Assembly: GCA_034660495.1 (NCBI GenBank)
Contig: JAYEJJ010000097.1
Location: 1 to 19,438, forward strand
Direction of reading: 5' to 3'
DNA from: DATFJZ01 sp034660495
Lineage (GTDB): Bacteria; Desulfobacterota; Desulfobacteria; Desulfobacterales; Desulfobacteraceae
Length of the DNA stretch: 19,438 nt
Under the pieces are notes generated by a model, which was given only the letters and a program-made list of their open reading frames with translations, did not search any database and had not been told where the DNA came from. A program made the translations under genes and the position numbers. Shown one piece after another: positions 1 to 8,400 of this stretch; within the stretch, counting starts at the first letter, position 1, and each line of letters starts with the position of its first letter.

Positions 1-1
1 T

Positions 2-61
2 TGCTCAATCGGAAATGCTTCCATTGATGCCGTAAGGAAATATATTGAATCTCAGGGTTAG
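2..61 (+). CDS. tnpA: IS200-type transposase, C-terminal end only (cut by window edge)
   Basis: The first 60 bases read in one frame as the last 19 residues of a protein ending CSIGNASIDAVRKYIESQG and then a stop. This matches the usual C-terminal pattern of IS200/IS605 family Y1 transposases (an S-x-G-x-A-S segment followed by I-R-x-Y-I-E-x-Q). The rest lies outside the window, so I cannot say whether this copy is intact. The hairpin that follows at 67-113 is placed where the right end of such an element would be, which supports the call. The catalytic HUH and tyrosine motifs are not in view. Confidence 0.72.
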   Translation, partial: CSIGNASIDAVRKYIESQG

Positions 62-66
62 CGAGT

Positions 67-113
67 CCGGCAATTCATCCCCTGAGCTAAAGACTCAGGG
101 GTTTTCTTGCCGG
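67..113 (+). mobile_element. IS200-type right-end hairpin, also terminator-like
   Basis: Arms CCCCTGAG (79-86) and CTCAGGGG (94-101) pair perfectly around a 7-base loop and are followed by TTTT. Outer arms CCGGCAA (67-73) and TTGCCGG (107-113) extend the structure. It begins just after the transposase stop. IS200/IS605 elements end in subterminal hairpins recognised by TnpA, so this is probably the element's right end. The T run means it could also stop transcription. Confidence 0.6.
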
Positions 114-132
114 TTTTCTATAAATGGCCAAT

Positions 133-144
133 ATGCATATGCAT
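133..144. promoter_or_regulatory. 12-bp palindrome upstream of the PIN gene, possible operator
   Basis: ATGCATATGCAT is a perfect palindrome made of two ATGCAT units and lies about 45 bases before the PIN coding start. Toxin-antitoxin operons are often autoregulated through palindromes in this position. No promoter hexamers are convincing nearby, so the operator role is only a suggestion. Confidence 0.25.
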
Positions 145-189
145 GAAAAATAAGAAGGAATTACTTCAAGTTTACTTGGGATGGTAAAT

Positions 190-621
190 ATGAAAATTTA
201 CTTGGATAATTGCTGTTTTAACCGCCCTTTTGATGACCAGTCGCAGCTTAGGATTAAGTTGGAGTCTGAGGCAAAGTTAAAGATTCAAGATGATATTAGG
301 GATGGGCGGATACAACTGGTCTGGTCCTATATTTTGGACTTAGAGAATGATAACAATCCATACGATGAGAGAAGAAAGCAAATTGGTGAATGGAAAATAT
401 ATTCAGTAATAGATGTTCAAGAAAATGCTGAAATAGTCGACATTGCCAAAGACCTGACAAGTAAAGGATTGAGAAAATTAGACGCTTTGCATATAACCTG
501 TGCTATTTTCTCTCAATGCGAATACTTTTTAACAACGGATGATAAGGTTTTGAAAAAAGATTATCTTGTCGAGGAACTAAAAATCGTTGACCCCTTCCTT
601 TTTATCAAGGAGATCGAATAA
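190..621 (+). CDS. PIN-domain ribonuclease-like protein (VapC-type toxin candidate)
   Basis: A small protein of 143 residues from the ATG at 190 (146 from the in-frame ATG at 181). It opens with KIYLDNCCFNRPFDDQ, the typical start of a PIN-domain subgroup, which is why I prefer 190. Counting from 181, the acidic residues expected for a PIN active site are visible: D9 in YLDN, E55 in DLEND, D101 in LDALH and D120/D121 in TTDDK. PIN proteins are Mg-dependent RNases and are commonly toxins of toxin-antitoxin pairs. The next gene starts two bases after this stop, so the two are probably one operon. The toxin precedes the partner, the reverse of classical vapBC order. The pair sits between IS200 remnants and ends in an attC-like fold, all consistent with accessory DNA. 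The RNA target is unknown. Confidence 0.8.
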   Translation: MKIYLDNCCFNRPFDDQSQLRIKLESEAKLKIQDDIRDGRIQLVWSYILDLENDNNPYDERRKQIGEWKIYSVIDVQENAEIVDIAKDLTSKGLRKLDALHITCAIFSQCEYFLTTDDKVLKKDYLVEELKIVDPFLFIKEIE

Positions 622-623
622 TT

Positions 624-836
624 ATGATGACTAATACAGAAATAAAGATAAAAGGGCTTCAGATTTTGACCAAATCCCTTGGTCTGGTTGAGGCAGAACG
701 GTTTGTCGCTTTAATTCAACAAGAACCATTTGACTATACGAAATGGAGAGACGGCTTGTTTGAGGATCTATCTGTTGAAGAAATTAGTCATATGGCTATG
801 GAATTGAGAAAGAAAAAGGCCGAACCAAACGGTTGA
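624..836 (+). CDS. small partner protein of the PIN gene, candidate antitoxin
   Basis: A 70-residue, probably helical, charged protein (69 if the second ATG at 627 is used). A good Shine-Dalgarno, AAGGAGA at 607-613, lies inside the end of the PIN gene, showing that the two are translated from one message. I recognise the EPFDYTKWR segment and the SVEEISHMA segment as typical of small proteins encoded next to PIN genes of this type, but I cannot name a characterised family and see no clear DNA-binding fold. Antitoxin function is inferred from position and size. The stop codon (834-836) lies inside the arm of the attC-like hairpin that follows, as commonly happens with integron cassette genes. 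Confidence 0.62.
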   Translation: MMTNTEIKIKGLQILTKSLGLVEAERFVALIQQEPFDYTKWRDGLFEDLSVEEISHMAMELRKKKAEPNG

Positions 837-898
837 GCGGACCGGGGTTTACTCCGCTTCGCTCCGTAAACCCCGGCGCGCTCACCTTATCGTTCTCA
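819..898 (+). other. attC-like folded recombination site (degenerate)
   Basis: The region folds with AAC (823-825) facing GTT (892-894), a 7-base unpaired stretch on each side, TGAGCG (834-839) paired with CGCTCA (879-884), a 2-base mismatch on each side, and an 11-bp perfect stem CCGGGGTTTAC (842-852) with GTAAACCCCGG (866-876) closing a 13-base loop containing GCTTCGC. Order and spacing copy the R''-L''-loop-L'-R' design of integron attC sites. The core boxes are poor: GCCGAAC instead of RYYYAAC and GTTCTCA instead of GTTRRRY. It may be a decayed attC, or a strong hairpin terminator of the PIN pair. Confidence 0.45.
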
Positions 899-1239
899 TA
901 CATTGAGCAGGCTTTATCTTTTAAAAGATCTTTTTCAAACTTTCCTGTATTCATCCAGTCGTATATTATTTTGCTTTTTCAACCTTTTCAGGTTACAAGA
1001 AAAAGTGTCATTCAACCGGGTGAATTGCAGTTCCGGAAATTGATGTAACAGAGCAATTTTCATTTTCCGGGTAATTCATTTTTTCAAATCCCCCGGCAGG
1101 AATCAAAGCACATATTTTCCGGCCAGGGCAAGATTCGAAACAGTGACGCATATGAGAACAAGTCATTCAACGGGACCTGGTTTACGGCACGGTTTTTTTG
1201 GTTTGTTACTATTTTATCAATTAAATTCGTTAACTCTGC
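899..1239. other. gene-free stretch
   Basis: About 340 bases between the attC-like site and the IS200 left end. Short open frames occur on both strands, but none resembles a protein I know, and none has a convincing ribosome-binding site. I see no strong repeat or RNA structure here. It may be the remnant of a further cassette or of an interrupted insertion sequence. Confidence 0.4.
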
Positions 1240-1307
1240 CATTAAGCCACCACTTTTAGTGGTGGACCCGGATAGGTTCTACCGTCCCGGAGAGAATTGG
1301 GTTAAGC

Positions 1308-1349
1308 TCTTCCTCCAGGAAAGCCCCACATGGGATACAAGGAGGAAGA
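1308..1349 (+). promoter_or_regulatory. hairpin sequestering the tnpA ribosome-binding site
   Basis: TCTTCCTCC (1308-1316) is perfectly complementary to GGAGGAAGA (1341-1349), with three more pairs, AAG (1304-1306) and CTT (1351-1353), beyond a single mismatch. The right arm contains the Shine-Dalgarno of tnpA, whose ATG is at 1354. Sequestration of the Shine-Dalgarno by a leader hairpin is a known way in which IS200 keeps transposase expression low. Here the structure outlives a broken gene. Confidence 0.65.
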
Positions 1350-1353
1350 ACTT

Positions 1354-1556
1354 ATGCACGATTGGCAGAGTTTATCCCATATGTGCGATGGGATTGCAAA
1401 TATCATGTTGTGATTGTTCCAAAGTACCGTAAGAAAAAATTATACGGAAAATTTAAGAAACGTGTTGGAGAAATTCTTCGAGAACTATGCAGGCAAAAGG
1501 GAATTGAGTTGCTGGAAGGACACTTGATGCCCGACCACATTCACATGTGCCTTTGA
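1354..1556 (+). pseudogene. tnpA: IS200-type transposase, frameshifted N-terminal fragment
   Basis: From the ATG at 1354 the frame reads MHDWQSLSH, the usual opening of IS200-type transposases. The family sequence then continues in a different frame as VRWDCKYHVVIVPKYRKKK from about 1381. The join fits a two-base insertion near 1380. The second frame runs through GHLMPDHIHMCL, which contains the HUH metal-binding motif (HIH), and then meets a stop at 1554-1556 where the family normally continues with S-I-P-P. The catalytic tyrosine region is absent. The gene is therefore dead twice over: by frameshift and by 3' truncation. Confidence 0.85.
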
Positions 1557-1674
1557 TAATCTTTCACCTTTTATTTTGGATTTATATCATAAAATATCAA
1601 ATAGTTAGACCCAATAGACCGACAAAGTACCTGATAAAAGTGTTACCCTGGCATATGCTCTTTTGATCCAGGCC
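1557..1674. other. intergenic stretch with no recognisable feature
   Basis: An AT-rich segment between the truncated transposase and the heptanucleotide array. It presumably carries the promoter of the operon that starts at 1829, but I cannot pick out a convincing pair of promoter hexamers. Confidence 0.3.
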
Positions 1675-1807
1675 GATAACTGATAACTGATAACTGATAA
1701 CTGATAACTGATAACTGATAACTGATAACTGATAACTGATAACTGATAACTGATAACTGATAACTGATAACTGATAACTGATAACTGATTACTGAAGGCT
1801 GATAACT
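1675..1807 (+). repeat. heptanucleotide tandem array (GATAACT)n
   Basis: Sixteen perfect copies of GATAACT run from 1675 to 1786, followed by the variants GATTACT (1787-1793) and GAAGGCT (1794-1800) and one more perfect unit (1801-1807). The array ends 21 bases before the lipoprotein start codon. A period of seven puts stops in all forward frames, so the array is not coding on this strand. Pure arrays of this length are prone to slippage, so the copy number is likely to vary. Confidence 0.97.
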
Positions 1808-1814
1808 TTCTTAT

Positions 1815-1820
1815 AAAAGG
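1815..1820 (+). promoter_or_regulatory. ribosome-binding site of the lipoprotein gene
   Basis: AAAAGG with eight bases to the ATG at 1829 is the only plausible Shine-Dalgarno for this start. It lies directly after the last repeat unit, so changes in array length would move upstream elements but leave this site untouched. Confidence 0.5.
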
Positions 1821-1828
1821 ATATCCCC

Positions 1829-2422
1829 ATGAAAAAAATATTCATTTGTATTATTGCAACAGTCATTTCCGGCTGCACACTGGCCGATGTAAAGGTGGAA
1901 ATGCTAAGTGAACGGACCGCGCTGGAAAATCAGGTGCTGGGGTCATACAATTCCCTTGATTCACAGATGTTGCTTGCGGCATCTGTCCGCGGGGTGAATT
2001 CGAGCGGCAATATAACCCGGCCGCCGGAACATAGCAGGGAATACAAGGAAACCATCAGCGCCATGCAGATTATCGATTTTCATGCAGATGATTTAGACTG
2101 TTTTAAACAGCTTGGCTGGGCTGGTGAAAATAACCAGGGCCTGGTTGAAGCCTTTCCCCTCGACCGCAGCAATTTACCGCAACAATACCAGGAATTTGCA
2201 GAAAGGTATTCTGTCGAAGAATTTGAATTTGTAATTTCAAAAATCAATGAGTCCCGAAAAAAAATTATGATGCGGGTGATCCATATGAACGAAGATTTAA
2301 CCGAATCCGATCTTCCCCAAGTTAAAAAAATATTTGCCGGAATCAACGCGGACAAAGCCGATCCCGGCGTTAAGATACAGGATGCAGAGGGAAACTGGGT
2401 AACAAAAAAGGATGCATTATGA
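1829..2422 (+). CDS. DUF1318-like (YdbL-related) outer-envelope lipoprotein
   Basis: A protein of 197 residues with a lipoprotein signal: MKKIFICIIATVISGC, a short basic start, a hydrophobic core and a lipobox ending at C16. The C-terminal part (about 125-195) reads as the DUF1318/YdbL pattern: I-N-E-S-R-K-K-I, a linker, a helix ending near FAGINADKA, then PGVKIQDAEGNWVTKK. The N-terminal mature part starts VKVEMLSERTALENQVLGSY, a sequence that I associate with DUF1318 lipoproteins of deltaproteobacteria. No enzymatic motif is visible and the family role is unknown. The ATG of the next gene overlaps this stop (ATGA, 2419-2422), which implies translational coupling with the giant CHAT protein and suggests that the two act together at the membrane. 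Confidence 0.75.
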   Translation: MKKIFICIIATVISGCTLADVKVEMLSERTALENQVLGSYNSLDSQMLLAASVRGVNSSGNITRPPEHSREYKETISAMQIIDFHADDLDCFKQLGWAGENNQGLVEAFPLDRSNLPQQYQEFAERYSVEEFEFVISKINESRKKIMMRVIHMNEDLTESDLPQVKKIFAGINADKADPGVKIQDAEGNWVTKKDAL

Positions 2423-5400
2423 AACCCGTCACATCTATATATATATCACAACGACCAATGATTGTTTTTTCATCCCTGTTGCTGTTGGTGTTTGTCTTAT
2501 TGTCTGATTCGATGTTCCACAGGGCAACGGCCAAAAACCTTTCTGAAGAACTGCTTAACCGGGCGGTTCAGATTACCTCTCGCACCGAAGCCGTTTTAGA
2601 TATGGCAATTTCTCCAGACGGGCGTCATATCGTTTATGTCAGCGGAGATGAAAACCCCACCACCCTGTGGCTGGCATCCGCCGATCCGGATGTGATTCTT
2701 CTGCCTGAAAAACTAACAGGCGGGCCGTCGGTGAAATCCTCACCGGCGATATCCGCAGACGGACGTTATGTGGCGTATGTTGACACAAATTTTGATGTCA
2801 AAGGCGATATCTATATTATTGACCGCCAAGCCCAAGACAAAAACCCTTTGCGTCTGACCGACCGGGCAACTGAAGACGGAGGCCCGTGTTTTTCTTCTGA
2901 CAGCCGTTTTCTGTATTTTCACCAGGCAGAGAAAAATCGTTCCCGGGGGCTTTTTGTCATTGACCTGAACGAAATGGACCGTCGCCCCTTACCCATAGAC
3001 ACCGGCGGCGATGCCATGTTCTGCAGCATTTCTTCGGACAACCGGAAACTGGCCTTTGTGTCTAGGAAAAATGACCCGTCCGGTGATATTTTTATCTTAA
3101 ATACAGAGAACAATACCCTCCGCCAGCTGACCGGCGGTCCGGCCATTGACATGTTTCCCCGGTGGCATGAAAACAACCGGATCCTTTATTTTTCCAGAAT
3201 CGGGTCTGATACCAACCACGACAATCAGCTGACTCCGGAAGATCATTCTGTCGTCTGCAGAATCAACACAGACACCCCCCGAAATATCCCATATCCGATG
3301 ACCCCGTTAAATCAGGTGTCATTTAAACCGTTTGCCGCAAACGGAAGCGTTTATTTTCTGTCCGGCAAGGGCGGCGTCAGCAACTGCTGGGCATTGCCGG
3401 AAGAAGGATATATCCGCACTGCCGGGACAGCAGAAGAGCAGTTGCGGGCAGCTTCTGCCATTGGCAGCCGAATCCCCTATGATCCCTATAAAACCCTGCT
3501 GGCCTGGGTTCGGGGTATTGAAAAGTTTCCCGACAACGAGGCGGTGAGCGCGAAAGCCGGATATATGGCTGCTGAAATATTCCGGGAGCTGGATCTTTTG
3601 ACTTCGGCCCGAAGCGCTTATCAGTACGTACGCAGTACATACAAACAAACGCTGCCGCATTCCGTTCTTGCGGAAATCAGACAAATCGGAATCGAATTTC
3701 AGGTTGCTTCAGAAACCGAAACCCGTGCTTCTGCCAAGCAGACGCTGCTTAAAACAGGCCTGAACCGGCTGGAACAGATTGCCCGGAATCATCCCGGAAC
3801 CATTTCAGCATCGGCTGAGATAGAAAGCGTTACCCTCCTGCTGACATCCGATCCCGGCCTGACTGAAATGTCTGAAGCCCTTGATCTGCTGGACAGCGTT
3901 ATTTCCGATGATGCCGCCACTGATTTTCAAAAAGCACAGGCCCTGTTTCTTCAGGCAGAAATTTACAAAAAAACAGTGACCGGCAGCCAGGTCATCACTA
4001 CCCTGCGTGATATTATCGTTAACTACCCGGAAGCCCGAAAATGGGTTGACAAGGCGGTTGACAATGTCATCGAGCATATACTGACCCATTTTGCCTATGC
4101 AAACCGCAACGAAAAAATCCGTAAACTGAATCTGACGGCCATGGAAAATAAAGCTGCAGCCCCTCCACTCGCCCTGGGAGCACTCAACCGGATCGGGGAC
4201 CTTTATTATGAATCCGGTGATCTGGTGCAGGCAAAGGCGGCGTATGAAAATGTCCTGGCTACTTATCCGGTGCTGACCACGCAGACTGCGGCCGCCCGAC
4301 TTTCCCTCGCGGAAATTTTGTTCCGTGAGGAACAGTTCCGGGCGGCCATTGACCTATATGAACAGGAAATAAGTCTCAGGAAGTCCTCCGACCGCATCTA
4401 TCAGCTGGCCCGCCAGGGGTATATCCGGAAAAACATCTCCGCCGGAAAATTTTTATTCCGGCTGGGTGAAATCCCGTCCGCCCGGACCCTTTTTAAAGAA
4501 CTCATTGAGTATGATAACAGAATTGTTGAAGCCCATCGCGGGTACATCAAATGCGCGTCGGTTTCCGGAGACATTCAACCGGTTCTGCAACAATACCGCG
4601 AAAAACTCTACCGCGAAAAAATGGAATCAAATGCCGGTGATCCGGTCTGGCTCTATTGCACCGGTCTGTGTCTGACCTACCTGGGTGAGCAGGATTCCTC
4701 ACTTGAAGCCAAAGCGCTGATTAAACAATCGATCCGGTTCAACAGCAGCATTGAATATTTCCACCAGACCCTCGGTTATGTATATGAAGTGCTTGAAACC
4801 GTATACGGCAAATCCGGACAGCTGGAACGGGCATTAATGTCTTACCAGAAAGCCTATTTTTTAAACGACCATGATAACAATCCGGAAAATGCCGCCAACC
4901 TTGAATTAAACCTTGGTAATAGTTACTACCTGATGGGTCAGTACGGAAAAGCCTTTGATTTTTATTCCCGACGCGCTCAGCGTGACATCGAATTTTCCAA
5001 TCCGAATACAGAGATTGTTTTTTATAAACGATTGGGAGAAAGCGCATTTCAAAACAATGCTATAGACGGCACGATTTCGGCGTATGTCCACGCGATCGAA
5101 CTCATCGACAGCCATATCGATCCGCTGGCACCATCCAGGGCTTTTGACCGGCTGAACATCTATTTAAAGGACACCATCATCGCACCGGCCGGCACTCTTG
5201 AAAAAACAAAAAAACCGGCAAAAAAAACCGCAAAAAAACAGTCTGAACAGAATCTCAAAGCGGCGGATCTTTCGTCAAAAGCCGCCTCACAGCCCTCCCG
5301 ACAATGGCCGGCGTACAAGCAAAAAATGATGCTGCTGATTGATGACCAGGAATCCGTAAATACACTTGCAGTCAAACTGACGGAACACTATAATGAAGCC

Positions 5401-8400
5401 ATTGAAGATATACCGGGCAGTCTGAAGATTGAAAATGCCCGCCGGAACCTGTCCAGCCTTACCCGCCAGATCCGGCAGGCCCTTGATTTTCCCGAACGGC
5501 TCATCGAACTCAAGGCGGACGTCTCCGACCGCCTGGCACTGGCATATCAGGAAAACAGAAACTGGGAGCAGGCTGCGGAAATGTTTGAGCAGGTATTTTC
5601 CATCAATGAAAAAACCAGCAATCTTTCCAACCTTGCCCGAAACCGCCGGTCTGTTGCATACAACACCTATCAGCTGGCCAACAGCAAGACCGGAGAACGA
5701 CGGATCCGTCTTTTGAAAACAGCGGCCGGATATTTTAAACAGGTACTTTCACTCATTGAATTGTACGGAGTGCCGGCACCGGCTGAAAAACAAAAAAAGG
5801 CCTTGATCGATATTTCGCTATCCACTTCACTTGATGCCGCGTCTGCCACCCAGGCGGCGAAAGGATTTTCCAGAGCCCAGGAAAAGCGTCTGGCCGAAAC
5901 ATTTATTTCCCGGATTCAGCTGGAGCTGGGAAACCTGAAAATGTCGCAAAAAGAACTTGAAAAACAGTTAACCAACTATCCTTTTCCAGAAGCGGTTCAG
6001 GAAAAAGACTACTTCGGCGTATCATTGCTGTACCACCGGGCAGGGCTTCTGGACAACGGAACAGGCCGTTTTGCCGGCGCATTTGATAAATTTGCTTTTT
6101 CCGCACGGCTCTGCCTGAAACTTGAAAATCCGGTGAGTGCCGCAACCAACCTCAAAAACATGGCTTCCGCGGGGCAAAAACTCATTCAACAACCTTCCGG
6201 AGAGGGGGTGTCCCCGGCACAAATCAATGCCATGCAAACGCTTGATAAAAAAACAGCCGACCTTCTTTCCCGGAAAAGGGCTGTCACCGGTGTCAATCTG
6301 CTGATGACGTATCACAATCAGCTGGGCATATTCTATTTTACAGCGGCTGAGCAGTTCGATTCCGATTCCCTGGAAGATTCCGTTTACATGGTTGACCTTC
6401 AGCAGCGGGCGATCGGTCATTTCACCCGGGGGATCTCTTTTTTTGAAACCGACACGTTACAATACCAAAGAAATCTTCTTGAGACCGCGACCCGTCTTTA
6501 CCTGAATATGGCGGCCGCGGCCAGGAGACTGGGGAACGAAGATTTTGCCGGATTGAATTTTAACAATGCCCTGAGACTCTCGGACACCGGGGTTTTTCCG
6601 GATTTGAAATGGCGGGCGCTGGCCGGCTTAACCCTTTTCGACCAGGCCCTTACCGTGCTTGAATCCGTTCCCCTTGCCCGTGCCGGATGCACGCCCGGAG
6701 AAATTACCGAATCTTTCGGCTCTCTTGTTTTTGAGAAATTTAAAAAAAAAGAGGTTGCTGCGGCGCTGAACCTAACTGCAAAAATATCCGAACTCGAGCG
6801 CTTCAATCGCACCGCTTTTTTTGTAAACCCGCAAAACAAGCAGGAAAGAAACTTTTATACCAGACTGTATCCAAGGCTTGAACAGATTGAAAAGTTACAA
6901 AAAGAACTTTCCACGGCAGATGCGGACCAACAGGCGTTTGTCCAACAGCGCCTTGAAATTGAAACCGCATTGCTTGCCGATCAACTGGGATCTGACAACG
7001 AAAATCTGCCGTCGATCATCAGAAATATCAAGCATAAAAAGACCCGGGATCTTGCAATGCTTCTCATGGCCCTGGACCGGAAGATTGAAATCCAGGCCGA
7101 CGAACTGGCGAAAATTAGAATTAAACTGCTTGATGACAAATCCGATACGGAAAATAATCGAAACCTGGCAAAAGAACAGACCCGGGCATACCAGGCCCTT
7201 GTCAGCCGGTATCATAGACTTGCCGAAGATGCCTGTTATGACAGACCGATTTCAAGTCCGCCGGACTTTATCACGTTATTGGCAGCCGAACCGTTCGATG
7301 TAATGGATCTGACAGAGGTCATGACGGATGATGACGCGGTGGCCAGAATTTTTCATATCAATGATACCAATTCACCTTATGCCGTTTTTTTAGTCACCAA
7401 AGAAGAAACCGCCGCATTTGTCGCGGATGACATACCAACGCTGAAACAGCGGGTGGATGAAACTATTGACTGGATTACTCCGTATATCGCATATGAAGAC
7501 CCCCAGGCCCTTGATTTTGGTATTGCATATCCATATGCCTTGAGCTTAAAACACCTGGAGCGCAGCATTAACAGCCGGAAACCGTTCAAACGGAAACTGG
7601 CGGCCATACCGGCAACCCGGTTTTCTGATACGGTGGCTGAAAACTATGTCATCCGAAATGTTATTCCGGAAAAACATACGACCCGGGACACCTTTGCCGA
7701 TCTTTTATCCGGCATAAATACCTTGTTCATATCAAACGGCCCATCCCCGGCCTCAACTGTTCCCACGGAAGCGGGATATACGGCCCGAAAATTTTTTGCC
7801 GTCTTTCCGGACAATGAAACCCGAGTCCGGCTGGAATCTCTGCTTTCAGAAACTTCAAATCTGTCATTAGCTATCCTGAACAGCTATCGCCCGGACCCTC
7901 TCTATCTGATGGGGCATTTGTTTTCCATATACGGATGCCCGGCGATCATTTTTGTTCGCAATGCAGATCATCAGATTCCTCTGGTGTCGGGTATTCTTGT
8001 GTCGGGTATTCTTGAGTCTTATCTGCAAACGTCGGGAATCGGGGCATTAACATCTGCTGCCGATCCTTCAAAATCGATTGCCGCCAGTGACCCCCAAGCC
8101 ATCCAACCGGAAGAGATAAAACCATCCGGCCTGATCTATCTTGGCTATCAGGGTATGACAGAGAATCAAGCTGCGCTTTTTGCGAAAAAGAATTTTATCA
8201 AGTATGTTAAAACCGGCCGATCGGCTTTTGATCGCAAAGAGTATTTACCCGCCACCGTCATGTTTGAAAATGCCATTTTTGTTGCCAATGAAGTTTCAGA
8301 ATATGACCGGTATTTGCCGGATTTGTATAAATACGCCCGGGAAAGTGCTTATCTGTCCGGGAACCTAAAGCAAGCGCTTTTGTTTGCAAACGACCTTGCC

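Larger units (their letters stand above)
1246..1556 (+). mobile_element. 5' remnant of an IS200-type insertion sequence
   Basis: This remnant has three parts in the order expected for an IS200-type left end: a perfect hairpin with arms CCACCACT and AGTGGTGG (1247-1265), a leader with a second hairpin hiding the ribosome-binding site, and the first third of tnpA. The copy stops abruptly around 1553 inside the catalytic region, so the right two thirds are missing. It cannot encode a working transposase. The copy at the left edge of the window supplies a right end, but both fragments lie in the same orientation and in the wrong order to be one element. Confidence 0.75.

Noticed and set aside
833..1048. 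Open frame of 71 codons after the PIN pair
   Set aside because: Its first part is the perfect hairpin sequence of the attC-like site, it has no ribosome-binding site and no recognisable protein pattern.
1675..1807. Possible CRISPR array
   Set aside because: The units are seven bases long and contiguous, with no spacers, so this is a simple tandem repeat.
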